Below, in pieces: positions 29,279 to 38,309 of a stretch of DNA of 64,000 nucleotides. Under the pieces are notes generated by a model. The model did not search any database, had not been told where the DNA came from, and saw nothing but the letters and a program-made list of their open reading frames with translations. This stretch comes from SG8-30 sp963710135 (GTDB lineage: Bacteria; Pseudomonadota; Gammaproteobacteria; Steroidobacterales; Steroidobacteraceae): assembly GCA_963710135.1 (NCBI GenBank), contig CAVPYY010000001.1:1-64000 (forward strand), written 5' to 3'. The position numbers and the translations under genes were made by a program. Positions within the stretch are counted from its first letter, which is position 1; each line of letters starts with the position of its first letter.

Positions 29279-31510
29279 ATGAGCCACATCACCCGTTTCC
29301 CGCCGCTGGCGGCCGCTGTAGCGCTGATCCTCTCGCCGGCCGCCGACGCCCAGAATCAGCAGGTCAGCCTGACCGCTCTCGGAGAAATCGTGGTGACGGC
29401 GTCCAAGCGGGTCGAGTCACTGCAGGACGTACCGATCGCCGTGACGGCCTACTCGGGTGACCTCGTTCGCAGCCTCGCAATCAGCGATATCGAAGGGCTC
29501 GCCGTGCAGACCCCCTCCTTCGCCTTCAGCAAGGCGGGCGGCGAAGCGCAGATCTATATCCGCGGTGTCGGCACCAACATCTTCGGCGTGGGCGCGGACC
29601 CGAGTGTCGCGGTCAATCTGGACGGCGTGTACCTCGGGCGTACGAACATGGGTCTGACTCAGTTCCTGGACATAGACCGCGTCGAAATCCTGCGCGGCCC
29701 GCAAGGCACGCTGTACGGCCGCAACGCCACCGGCGGCGCGATCAACCTCATATCGGCGATGCCGGGCGCGGAGTTCGGGGGCTATGCGACGGCCGGCTTC
29801 GGCGAATTCGACCGGATCGAACTGGAGGGCGCGTTTGGCGGCCCGATCAACAATGCCTGGGGGTTCCGCCTGGCCGGGCGCTACATGAAGGACGACGGCT
29901 ACACCGAGGACCTGGACCCGCGCGGCGGGGACAAGCTCGACGATAACGACATCCGCGCTTTTCGGGGAATCCTGCAGTATGCGCCGGGCGGCAGCTTCAA
30001 GGCGACGTTGATCGGCGAGTACTCAGAATTCTCCAACGGCAACACGAGCGTCATCCCGCGCGACAACCTCGGACTCGCCCAGACACTCGGCGCCGTCCCG
30101 ACCGGGTCCATCACCAAGGAACGCAACGACCTGCCCACATTCTTCGACTGGGACTCGTCGGGTGTGACACTCAACCTCGACTGGGAGCTCGGCGACGGAC
30201 TGTCGCTGGCATCCGTCACTGGCTACAAGGACTACAAGAGCGACTTCCTGTTCAACACCGACGGCACCGAGATCGACATCACCCGCTCCAATTTCAAGTA
30301 CGACACCGACCAGCTGTCACAGGAATTGCGGCTTTCCTCCAGCTCGGAACGCCTGCGCTGGATCATCGGCGCCTACTACTTCGAGGAATCCAAGACTGGC
30401 GGTCTCGGACTCGTGCGCGCGTCGCTGGTGCCGGCCCGTTCCTTCATCATCCCGTCGGAGAGCGAGACCACGGCCTGGGCACTGTTCGGCGAACTGTCGT
30501 ACTCGCTGACCGAGCAGCTCACCCTCACCGCGGGCGTTCGCTACAGCGACGAGGAGAAGGACGACTTTTCCGGATTCGGGCTCGTATTCGACGTGCTCGG
30601 CCTCGAAAGCCCCGGCCCGGTCACACCAGTCGGCACGCCGCGGCAGGCGTCGGAAAGCTGGGATGCCACAACGCCGAAGCTGGGGCTCGAGTACCGCCTA
30701 AACGACAGCGTGCTGTACTACGCGAGCGCCACGCGCGGCTTCAAGTCCGGCGGCTACAACAGCCTGCAGCCCTCCAATCCCGTGTACGACCCGGAGTTCA
30801 TCTGGGCCTACGAGGCCGGGGTCAAGTCGCAGCTGGCTGACGACAGGATCAGGCTCAACGCGGCGGTCTTCTACTACGACTACACCGATCTGCAGGTGTC
30901 GACGTTCCTGAACAACCTGACGTTCATCACGAATGCCGCGGAGGCCACCGTGCAGGGCATCGAGATCGAGGCCCTCGCCAAGGCGACCGACAGGCTCGAG
31001 CTGGGTCTGGCCGTCTCCTATCTCGACGCGGAGTACGACAAGTTCCTCACCGCCTTCGGCAGCCAGCCCTGCACGCCCGTGCCGCCGGCGACGACCTGCA
31101 CGCGACCGCTGATTCCGTTCGACGCCAGCGGCAACCGCCTGATCAATGCACCGGAATGGAAGGTCAACGCGACGGCCCGCTACGACATACCGCTGGGCGC
31201 GGCCGGTTCCGTGGTCCTGTTCGGCCAGCTGAGCTTCCAGGACGATCTGTTCTTCACACAGATCAACGAGCCCGAAGTGGGACAGGAGGCGATCACGCTG
31301 CTGGATGCGCGCGTGGCTTGGTTCGACGCCACCGGCACCTGGGAAGTCGCGGCCTACGGCAAGAACCTGACCGACGAGGAATATTTCCACAACGGCGTAC
31401 GCTTCACGTCCACGTCCGATCCGGCGCTGGACGTCTTCCAGATCGGCAATGCGCTGGGCTATCCGGCGCCGGGACGCAGCTGGGGCCTCCAGGCGACGTA
31501 CCGTTTCTGA
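29279..31510 (+). CDS. TonB-dependent receptor, substrate unknown
   Basis: 743 residues: signal peptide ending at SPAADAQ, TonB box GEIVVTASKR, plug with LQDVPIAVTAYSG, YIRGVGTNIFGVGADPSVAV, VEILRGPQGTLYGRNATGGAINL, then a barrel that closes with a terminal aromatic strand (GLQATYRF). This is the large Sphingomonas/Steroidobacter-like subfamily whose members import varied organic molecules. ATG at 29279 has a good RBS (AAGGAG, 7-bp spacing). It heads a run with the bicupin (12 bp) and MFS genes. Ligand cannot be told from sequence. Confidence 0.93.
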   Translation: MSHITRFPPLAAAVALILSPAADAQNQQVSLTALGEIVVTASKRVESLQDVPIAVTAYSGDLVRSLAISDIEGLAVQTPSFAFSKAGGEAQIYIRGVGTNIFGVGADPSVAVNLDGVYLGRTNMGLTQFLDIDRVEILRGPQGTLYGRNATGGAINLISAMPGAEFGGYATAGFGEFDRIELEGAFGGPINNAWGFRLAGRYMKDDGYTEDLDPRGGDKLDDNDIRAFRGILQYAPGGSFKATLIGEYSEFSNGNTSVIPRDNLGLAQTLGAVPTGSITKERNDLPTFFDWDSSGVTLNLDWELGDGLSLASVTGYKDYKSDFLFNTDGTEIDITRSNFKYDTDQLSQELRLSSSSERLRWIIGAYYFEESKTGGLGLVRASLVPARSFIIPSESETTAWALFGELSYSLTEQLTLTAGVRYSDEEKDDFSGFGLVFDVLGLESPGPVTPVGTPRQASESWDATTPKLGLEYRLNDSVLYYASATRGFKSGGYNSLQPSNPVYDPEFIWAYEAGVKSQLADDRIRLNAAVFYYDYTDLQVSTFLNNLTFITNAAEATVQGIEIEALAKATDRLELGLAVSYLDAEYDKFLTAFGSQPCTPVPPATTCTRPLIPFDASGNRLINAPEWKVNATARYDIPLGAAGSVVLFGQLSFQDDLFFTQINEPEVGQEAITLLDARVAWFDATGTWEVAAYGKNLTDEEYFHNGVRFTSTSDPALDVFQIGNALGYPAPGRSWGLQATYRF

Positions 31511-31522
31511 GGGACACTTGCC

Positions 31523-32374
31523 ATGGCTCGTCCGCATATCTGCTTCGTCCAGTCACAAATGCTGCCGTGGCGGCCGGGCCTGCCTGGCCCGGACCGCCCC
31601 GACGTGTCGAGCAAGCTGCTGTCGCATGATGACCAGGACGGCAGCGCGACGACAATCGTCCGCTACCCGGCGGGCTGGTCGCGGGAACGCCGCGAGCACT
31701 TGACCGCACATGAGGAGTTCCTTGTCCTCGAGGGCGAGATCGAGATCAACGGACGGCGCTATGCCGCCCACTCCTATGGCTTCCTGCCTGCCGGCTTCGT
31801 TCGCGAGAGCGCCAGGTCCAGCCATGGAGCGGTGCTGCTGACCATGTTCTACGGCGAACCGCGCAGCGTAGCCGGCGTGCCCGGTGCCGGCGTATTCGAC
31901 GACCGCTTGCTGGTCGAATACGTCGATCCTCTCTGCATGGACTGGGATCCGGGTCTGGTGGACCCGCAGCTGGCGAAGGGCGTGGCAATCAAGCCGTTGC
32001 GGACCGACCCCTACACGGGCGAGGTATCCTTCCTTTACTGCTCGCCGCCACATCGGGTGCCGCCGGGCATGGCCAAGCCGCAGTGGACCCACCCCATGGT
32101 CGAGGAGTTGTACGTGCTCGAAGGCGACTACGTCTGGGGAGATCTCGGGCGCATGCGGCGCGGCGGCTACGCCTGGTGGCGCGAAGACGTCTATCACGGT
32201 CCGTCCGGTACCGACACCGGCTACAACCTGTTCGTGCGCACCATCGGTGGCCCGCTGGTGAACCACTTCGCCACGGAGAAGAAACCCTTCACCTGGACGC
32301 CCGCACATCGCCCGGTGCTGCCCGATGCGCTGAAGCCCTTCGGCCAGCCCCTGCCGCCGACCCCGAACTACTGA
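31523..32374 (+). CDS. Two-domain cupin protein (DUF4437-like)
   Basis: 283 residues with two cupin barrels. Domain one contains HLTAHEEFLVLEGEIEINGRRY; domain two contains WTHPMVEELYVLEGDYVWGD, both with His/Glu positions expected for a metal site (HEE and HPMVEE). Family members include acetylacetone-cleaving-type dioxygenases and isomerases, but many lack a known reaction. It shares one base with the MFS gene (TGATG). A catabolic role beside the receptor and the VOC protein is inferred. Confidence 0.82.
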   Translation: MARPHICFVQSQMLPWRPGLPGPDRPDVSSKLLSHDDQDGSATTIVRYPAGWSRERREHLTAHEEFLVLEGEIEINGRRYAAHSYGFLPAGFVRESARSSHGAVLLTMFYGEPRSVAGVPGAGVFDDRLLVEYVDPLCMDWDPGLVDPQLAKGVAIKPLRTDPYTGEVSFLYCSPPHRVPPGMAKPQWTHPMVEELYVLEGDYVWGDLGRMRRGGYAWWREDVYHGPSGTDTGYNLFVRTIGGPLVNHFATEKKPFTWTPAHRPVLPDALKPFGQPLPPTPNY

Positions 32375-33684
32375 TGCAGCCGCCCTGGCCGCGCCCCGCG
32401 TACGCCTGGTACACAACCGGCGTACTGATGGTGGCCTACACGCTCTCGTACATCGACCGGCAGATCCTGTCGATGCTGGTGGGCCCGATCAAGGCCGATC
32501 TCGGCGTTACTGATACCCAGATCGGACTGCTGCAGGGCTTCGCGTTCGCCGTGTTCTATACCTTCGTGGGTATCCCCATGGGCCGGCTGGCCGACCGCGG
32601 AGACCGGCGCCGCATCATCGCATGGGGGATATTCGCCTGGAGCCTGGCCACGGCGGCTTGCGGCATAGCCAAGAGCTACTGGCAACTATTCGCCGCCCGC
32701 GTCGGGGTCGGCGTCGGCGAAGCGGCGCTCAGCCCGGCCGCCTACTCCATGCTGGCGGACTACTTCCCGCCCGAGCAACGCGGCCGGGCGATGGGTGTGT
32801 ACTCGATGGGCGTCTATCTCGGCATCGGCCTCGCTGCAATCATCGGCGGCGCGGTCGTCGGAGAACTGTCCGGCCGGCCGCCCTTCCAGGTACCCGTGAT
32901 CGGCGAACTGGCCGCCTGGCATGTCACCTTCCTGGTGGTCGGGTTGCCTGGGCTGCTCGTCGCATTGTGGGTGCGCACACTTCGCGAGCCGTTGCGACGC
33001 GGGCTTACCGCCGACGCTCGTCCGTCGGTGCCGCTCCCCGAGGTGGCGGCCTTCTTTCGCAGCCGCGCCGGCCTGTTCGCGGGACACTTTGCGGGTTTCG
33101 CTTTGCTCGCACTGGCGTTCAATGCGGTCGCGTTCTGGATGGCGCCGTACCTGGAACGCATCCACGGCATGACCCCGCGCGAGTTCGGCACACCGCTCGG
33201 CGTGATCCTCGCCGTCGGCGGAGCCGCGGGCATCTACACGGGAGGTGTGCTGGCAGACTTCCTGCGCCGCCGCGGAATCGCCGACGCCGAGATCTGGCCG
33301 GGCATCCTCAGCGCGCTGGCGATCGCACCTCTCGGCATCCTTACCGCGCAGGCGGACAGTGGACCCCTCGCCCTGGCGTGGTTCGCGGCCTTCATGTTCG
33401 CGTCGAGCTTCCCGTTTGCAGCCGCGGCCGCCAGCCTGCAGGCGGCGGCGCCGAACCGGCTTCGAGGACAAGTGTCGGCACTGTATCTGTTCGTCATCAA
33501 TCTGGCCGGGATCGGCCTCGGATCCTTCATGACGGGCTTCCTGAACGACCGCATCTATCGTGATGAGATGCGGATCGATGATTCGCTAGCCTGGATCGTG
33601 GGTGTCGCTGCCCCACTGGCCGCCTTCGCGCTGCTCGCAGTGCGGAGGTCCTATGCGCAACAGACGCAGACTGTGAAGAGCTGA
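32374..33684 (+). CDS. Major facilitator superfamily transporter, spinster-like
   Basis: 436 residues with twelve hydrophobic helices. The Spinster-type MFS opening SYIDRQILSMLVGPIKADLGVTDTQIG is followed by the loop 2-3 motif GRLADRGDRRR. Long cytoplasmic loop EPLRRGLTADARPSV separates the halves. The family moves organic anions, lipids and sugars. In this locus it probably carries the ligand, or a breakdown product, across the inner membrane after the TonB receptor; direction is not known. Confidence 0.9.
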   Translation: MQPPWPRPAYAWYTTGVLMVAYTLSYIDRQILSMLVGPIKADLGVTDTQIGLLQGFAFAVFYTFVGIPMGRLADRGDRRRIIAWGIFAWSLATAACGIAKSYWQLFAARVGVGVGEAALSPAAYSMLADYFPPEQRGRAMGVYSMGVYLGIGLAAIIGGAVVGELSGRPPFQVPVIGELAAWHVTFLVVGLPGLLVALWVRTLREPLRRGLTADARPSVPLPEVAAFFRSRAGLFAGHFAGFALLALAFNAVAFWMAPYLERIHGMTPREFGTPLGVILAVGGAAGIYTGGVLADFLRRRGIADAEIWPGILSALAIAPLGILTAQADSGPLALAWFAAFMFASSFPFAAAAASLQAAAPNRLRGQVSALYLFVINLAGIGLGSFMTGFLNDRIYRDEMRIDDSLAWIVGVAAPLAAFALLAVRRSYAQQTQTVKS

Positions 33685-33906
33685 CGTAACACGGCGGATG
33701 CAATCGCCGCGCCCAATACGAAGGGCGCTCGCCGCAGCTCACCGAAACGTGATTTCCCTCGCGAAATCCGCCACTCCGCTCGGCCGGGGCTGCCGGGCGT
33801 GCCGCCAGCGGCTGTCCCGAATGCGACGGCGAACACGGCATCGCGGGCCGGAAAGGCGGACAGTCTTGGTCGGGTCCCGCACCGGATTCGCGGACCTGGA
33901 GGCACC

Positions 33907-34473
33907 ATGAGAACGGGAGTCGCGGTATTGCTGACGCTGGGCTGCGCCACGATGGCGTTCGCCGCCGAACGGGACTTCAGACCCGTCGCCCAGTCCGGAC
34001 AGACGATAGCGGTCGTGGATGGCCAGCAGGTAGCCGTAGCGCTCGGCACCGACTCGGCGGTGTCGCTGGCCTATTCGCCGGAAGGCCGCGACGCGGGCTG
34101 GCTGGACCTGCGGGTCGAGAACCAGGGAACCGAGCCTGTCGCCATCGCCAATGACGCCGTCTCGGCCCACTGCGGCGCAGCCAGGCTCAGGACCGCCAGC
34201 GACGCAGAGCTGCGCCAGGACCAGAGCGCCGCGGCCCGGGAGATCGGCGCCATCCTCGCCGCCGGCCCGAGCGGCTACGGTCATGCCGCAGCCCACGCTC
34301 CGGCAGCCGCCTCGACCGCCACGGCATCACGAACAGCGCCGCTCGAGCCCGGAGCCACGCGCTCGAAGCGCGTGCGCATCGCCCTGCCCGACACCGCCAA
34401 CCCGGAGCCCGTCATGGTCGACCTGCAGGTCGGCGACGAGCCGTTCCGCTTCGTGCTGGTCGAGCACCCCTGA
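33907..34473 (+). CDS. Unrecognised exported protein with an Ala/His-rich linker
   Basis: 188 residues. Signal peptide LLTLGCATMAFAAERD; the Cys is not followed by a lipobox, so a soluble periplasmic protein is likely. The first half contains SLAYSPEGRDAGWLDLRVENQG, a beta-rich pattern. A low-complexity linker (GYGHAAAHAPAAASTATA) leads to a second beta-rich part ending FRFVLVEHP. RBS GGAGG precedes the ATG. It is 222 bp after the MFS gene and convergent with lnt. No family recognised; the 222-bp spacer holds no gene that I can see. Confidence 0.6.
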   Translation: MRTGVAVLLTLGCATMAFAAERDFRPVAQSGQTIAVVDGQQVAVALGTDSAVSLAYSPEGRDAGWLDLRVENQGTEPVAIANDAVSAHCGAARLRTASDAELRQDQSAAAREIGAILAAGPSGYGHAAAHAPAAASTATASRTAPLEPGATRSKRVRIALPDTANPEPVMVDLQVGDEPFRFVLVEHP

Positions 34474-34475
34474 AA

Positions 34476-34491
34476 CCGGGCGAACGCCCGG
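34476..34491. terminator. Hairpin between convergent genes
   Basis: CCGGGCG (34476-34482) and CGCCCGG (34485-34491) form a perfect 7-bp stem in the 33-bp gap between the convergent unknown gene and lnt. There is no T tract, so it is a possible bidirectional but weak terminator. Confidence 0.4.
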
Positions 34492-34506
34492 ACAGCGCGA
34501 TCGGGG

Positions 34507-36045
34507 TCAGACGACTTCGCCGCCGGGCGGCGGCACGCCTGGACCGCGCCGTATCCCGAATATCCCCAGGGCGACCAGCAGCCCGGCCAGCAGCAGCACC
34601 GGCCAGTTGCCGACCCTCGCATACGGCGTCAGTCCGGAATACGGCACGACGCTGCCCTCGAGGATGTCCGGCACGAACTGCACGCCGCGCGCGATGACCG
34701 CGCCGTCCGGACCGATGATGGCGCTGATGCCGTTCGAGGTCGCGCGCACTAGATAGCGGCCCGCCTCCAGCGCCCGGAAGCGCGCCATCTGCAGTTGCTG
34801 ATGAGGGGCGGTGGAATCGCCGAACCAGGCGTTATTGGTGACATTCACCAATAGCGTCGCCTCCTGCAGCACGGCGAGCTGCTCCGAGCCATACGCGTCC
34901 TCGTAGCAGATGGTCACGCCGACCTTCTGTCCGGCCGCCTGCAGCGGTGGCTGGTTGTCGTCGCCCGGCGTCATGTCGACGTAGGTCAGGCTCATCAGGC
35001 GCATCCAGCTGCGCACGAAATCCGGCACGGGGAAGAACTCCCCGAATGGCACCAGCCGCCGCTTGTAGTACCAGCCCGCCTCGTCGCCCGACAGCGCCAG
35101 CAGCCCGTTGTAGTAGCGCCGGTTGTCTGGGTCATAGCGCAGCAGGCCGATCATCAGGTCCGAACCGCGCGCCCCGGCTGCCTCCCAGAGGCTCGCCAGA
35201 TACGGTGCCACTTCGTGGGCCAGCGCCGGCAGCGCCGCCTCGGGCCAGACGATCAGCCGCGTACCGAGCACCTTGTCGGTCATGCGCCGGTACAGCGCGA
35301 GGGTCTCGGCGCGATGCGAGTCCTGCCACTTGAGATCCTGGGGCACGGCGCCCTGCACGACCGCGACGGAAAACGGCTCGCCTGACGGCCGTGTCCAGCT
35401 GCGCTGGTCGAGCGCGGCGCCGCCGACCCATAACACCGCGACCAGCATGGCGGCGACCGCCCGCTCGCGGCCCTCGCCGTTCAACAGCGTCACCGCCGCG
35501 CCAGCGGTCACGATGGCCGCCATCGTCACCAGGTGGATGCCGCCCAGCGGCGCGAAGCCAGCGAGCGGCGCATCACTGAACGCGTAGCCCGTTTCCAGCC
35601 ACGGGAACCCGCTGAACAACCAGCCGCGCAGCCATTCCATCAGGGTCCACGCGCCCGGCAGCACGAGCAGCCAGCGGACGGCGCCGCGCCCGGGGGCATA
35701 GCGCGCCGCCGCCGCGCCGAGCAGCGCGTAGTACGTGGCCATGATCGCCACCAGCCCCAGCATCAGGAACAGCGCGAGCCAGATCGGCGCCTTGCCGAAG
35801 ACGTGGACGGCCGTGTAGATCCAGTAGGTGCCCGCCAGGAACAAGCCGGCGCCGTAGGCGAATCCGAGACGCGCGGCGACCGCCGGGCGGCGTCCCTCCC
35901 ACAGCAGGAACAGCACCAGCGGCGACAGTATGGCGAGCGGAAACAGCCCGGTCGGCGCGAACCCCAGCGACCCCGTCGCGCCCGCGGCGAGCGCGAACCA
36001 GATGCCGTAGCGATCCGCCAGCGCCGCGAGCCGCGGTGCGGCCAC
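34507..36045 (-). CDS. lnt: Apolipoprotein N-acyltransferase
   Basis: 512 residues, as in E. coli. Transfers the third acyl chain to the N-terminal Cys of lipoproteins at the periplasmic side of the inner membrane. Eight hydrophobic helices plus a nitrilase-like domain with Glu in LIVWPEAALPALA, Lys in YYKRRLVPFGEFFP and Cys in GVTICYEDAYG. It starts 1 bp after corC, the conserved arrangement. In E. coli leuS-lptE lies further downstream in the same direction; here 6 kb intervene. Confidence 0.97.
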   Translation of the reverse strand: MAAPRLAALADRYGIWFALAAGATGSLGFAPTGLFPLAILSPLVLFLLWEGRRPAVAARLGFAYGAGLFLAGTYWIYTAVHVFGKAPIWLALFLMLGLVAIMATYYALLGAAAARYAPGRGAVRWLLVLPGAWTLMEWLRGWLFSGFPWLETGYAFSDAPLAGFAPLGGIHLVTMAAIVTAGAAVTLLNGEGRERAVAAMLVAVLWVGGAALDQRSWTRPSGEPFSVAVVQGAVPQDLKWQDSHRAETLALYRRMTDKVLGTRLIVWPEAALPALAHEVAPYLASLWEAAGARGSDLMIGLLRYDPDNRRYYNGLLALSGDEAGWYYKRRLVPFGEFFPVPDFVRSWMRLMSLTYVDMTPGDDNQPPLQAAGQKVGVTICYEDAYGSEQLAVLQEATLLVNVTNNAWFGDSTAPHQQLQMARFRALEAGRYLVRATSNGISAIIGPDGAVIARGVQFVPDILEGSVVPYSGLTPYARVGNWPVLLLAGLLVALGIFGIRRGPGVPPPGGEVV

Positions 36046-36046
36046 G

Positions 36047-36898
36047 TCAGTCCGCGCCGCCCTGCGGCGGCGTCACGTCACGCGGGCTGACCACCCGCAG
36101 CAGGTCGATGCGGCGCCGGTCGGCGCGCAGGACACGGAACTCGAAACCGTCGATCGCAACGGCCTCGCCACGCTTGGGCAGGCGGCCGAACTGATGCATG
36201 ACCAGCCCGCCGATGGTGTCGAACTCTTCGTCGCTGAATTCGGTCCCGAAGAATTCGTTGAAGTCCTCGATGCGCGCCAGCGCATGCACGGTGAACTGGC
36301 GCTCGCCCTCGCGGCGGATCGTCTGGTCCTCTTCGATGTCGTACTCGTCCTCGATATCGCCGACGATCTCCTCGATGACGTCCTCGATCGTGACCAGGCC
36401 AGAGACCCCGCCGTACTCGTCGACGACGACCGCCATGTGGTTGCGGCTGACGCGAAACTCCTTGAGCAACACGTTCAGCCGCTTGCTTTCGGGAACGAAC
36501 ACCGCGGGCCGCAGCACCTCCCGCATGTCGAAGTTCGCATCGCCGCCCTCGCCGAAGTAACGCAGCAGATCCTTGGCCAGCAGGATGCCGATCACCTGGT
36601 CGCGATCCTCGCCGATGACCGGGAAGCGCGAGTGGCCGGACTCGACGATGATCGGCAGCAGCTCCTTGGGCGGGTTGTCCCGCTCCACCACCACCATCTG
36701 CGAGCGCGGCACCATGATGTCGCGGACCTGCAGGTCGGCGACGGCCATGACGCCTTCGATCATGCCGAGCGCGTCCTCGTCGATCAGACCGCGTTCGCCG
36801 GCCTCGCGCAGCAGCGCAGTGAGTTCGGGGCGGTCGCGCGGCTCGGCGCCGCCCACCAGTCGCCGCAACCAGCCAGTCCGGACCGTTTCGTCACTCAT
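36047..36898 (-). CDS. corC: CorC/HlyC-family CBS-domain protein (magnesium/cobalt efflux-associated)
   Basis: 283 residues. Two CBS domains (RDIMVPRSQMVVVERD, ESGHSRFPVIGEDRD, MREVLRPAVFVPE, EFRVSRNHMAVVVDEYGGVSGLVT) followed by the CorC_HlyC domain (FNEFFGTEFSDEEFDTIGG). Soluble YbeX-type; a role in ribosome metabolism and Mg2+ homeostasis is reported for the group. Overlaps ybeY by 8 bp and lies 1 bp before lnt. Confidence 0.93.
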   Translation of the reverse strand: MSDETVRTGWLRRLVGGAEPRDRPELTALLREAGERGLIDEDALGMIEGVMAVADLQVRDIMVPRSQMVVVERDNPPKELLPIIVESGHSRFPVIGEDRDQVIGILLAKDLLRYFGEGGDANFDMREVLRPAVFVPESKRLNVLLKEFRVSRNHMAVVVDEYGGVSGLVTIEDVIEEIVGDIEDEYDIEEDQTIRREGERQFTVHALARIEDFNEFFGTEFSDEEFDTIGGLVMHQFGRLPKRGEAVAIDGFEFRVLRADRRRIDLLRVVSPRDVTPPQGGAD

Positions 36899-37356
36899 CG
36901 TGCCCCGCCTCGTAGGGATCCGCGTAACCCAGGCTCGCCAGGATGCCGGCTTCACGGGATTCCATGACGCGCGCCGCGCGCGCACGCTCGTGATCGAAGC
37001 CCAGCAGGTGCAGGGCAGCCGTGCACCACCATGTGCGCCCAGTGCGCACGCAGGGGCTTGCGCTGCTCGCGCGCCTCGCGCGCCACCACCGGCGCGCAGA
37101 TGACCAGGTCGCCCAGGAAGCGGCCCGCCGCCTGCGGCCACTCGGGCGCCTGGAAGGACAGCACGTTGGTCGGGCGGTCCTTGCCGCGATACTGGCGGTT
37201 GAGCCGGCGGCTTTCCGCAGCGCCGACGATGCGCACCCCCAGCGTCGCGCGCGCCGGCGCATCGGCGAGCGCCGCGGCGGCCCAGCGCCGCAGCGTCGGC
37301 ACCCCCGGCGCCCAGGGCCGGCGGGTTCCATACTGCACCGCGACCGCGGCCGTCAC
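36891..37356 (-). CDS. ybeY: Endoribonuclease YbeY, one frameshift
   Basis: Zinc endoribonuclease for 16S rRNA 3' maturation and 70S quality control. The GTG start overlaps phoH (GTGA). The body reads normally to HMVVHG, where an extra C (minus strand; GGG at 37013-37015 on the plus strand) shifts the frame. Removing it restores HGCLHLLGFDHE, the H3xH5xH zinc motif, and a 154-residue protein ending GHDE. The gene length is one more than a multiple of three, as expected for a single insertion. The gene is essential or near-essential in many bacteria, so an error is likely. Confidence 0.9.
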
Positions 37357-38309
37357 CGGCGCTCTCCAGGAGGCGGGCTGGCGTCATAGGCCTGCACGAT
37401 GCGTTGCACCAGCGGGTGGCGGACGACGTCGCGGGCCGTGAACAGGGTAAAGGCAATGCCCGGGACCCGCGCCAGCACATCCATGGAATGCTTCAGCCCG
37501 GACTGGCGGTGACTGGGCAGGTCGGTCTGGGTGATGTCGCCGGTCACGACGGCGCGCGAGCCGAAGCCGATGCGCGTCAGGAACATCTTCATCTGCTCGA
37601 CGGTCGTGTTCTGCGCCTCGTCCAGGATGATGAAGGCCTCGTTCAGCGTCCTGCCGCGCATGAACGCCAGCGGCGCCACTTCGATCACGTGACGCTCCAG
37701 CAGGCGCCCGACCTTCTCGAAACCGATCATCTCGTACAGCGCGTCGTAGATCGGCCGCAGGTAGGGATCGACCTTCTGGGTCATGTCGCCCGGCAGAAAC
37801 CCGAGCCGCTCGCCCGCCTCGACGGCCGGTCGCACCAGCACCAGCCGGCGGACGGCGTCGCGCTGCAGCGCCTCGACGGCGCACGCCACCGCGAGGTAGG
37901 TCTTGCCGGTGCCGGCCGGGCCGATACCGAAGGTCAGGTCGTGGCTGCGGATATTGCTCAGGTACTCGGCCTGGTTGGCGCCGCGGCCGCGGATCTGGCC
38001 GCGATGGGTATGGACCGCCAGGGCGTCCGGCGCCGCGACACCCTCCATGGCCGCCTCCTGCAGCGCGAGGTGCACGTCCTCGGGTGTCACCCCGCCCTCC
38101 CCGGAGCGGGCGTACAAGGCGTTCAGCACCACCGCGCCGGTGGCGGCCTGCGCGCCCTCGACGACGAAATGTGGCCCACGGCGATGGATGACCACCCCCA
38201 GCCGCTCCTCGATCTGGCGCACGTGCTGGTCGAGCGGACCGCAGACGGCGGCCAGCCGGTCGTTACCGGCGCCTTCGAACGACACATCGCGCTGCACGCT
38301 GGTACTCAA
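37353..38309 (-). CDS. phoH: PhoH-family ATPase (YbeZ)
   Basis: 318 residues. Walker A GIGPAGTGKTYLA, Walker B FIILDEAQNTT, and an arginine-rich loop GERLGFLPGDMTQK. YbeZ partners YbeY in rRNA processing. The start is a TTG that overlaps the miaB stop (TTGA), which may reduce its translation relative to miaB; the preceding codons would not give another plausible start. Confidence 0.95.
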   Translation of the reverse strand: MSTSVQRDVSFEGAGNDRLAAVCGPLDQHVRQIEERLGVVIHRRGPHFVVEGAQAATGAVVLNALYARSGEGGVTPEDVHLALQEAAMEGVAAPDALAVHTHRGQIRGRGANQAEYLSNIRSHDLTFGIGPAGTGKTYLAVACAVEALQRDAVRRLVLVRPAVEAGERLGFLPGDMTQKVDPYLRPIYDALYEMIGFEKVGRLLERHVIEVAPLAFMRGRTLNEAFIILDEAQNTTVEQMKMFLTRIGFGSRAVVTGDITQTDLPSHRQSGLKHSMDVLARVPGIAFTLFTARDVVRHPLVQRIVQAYDASPPPGERR

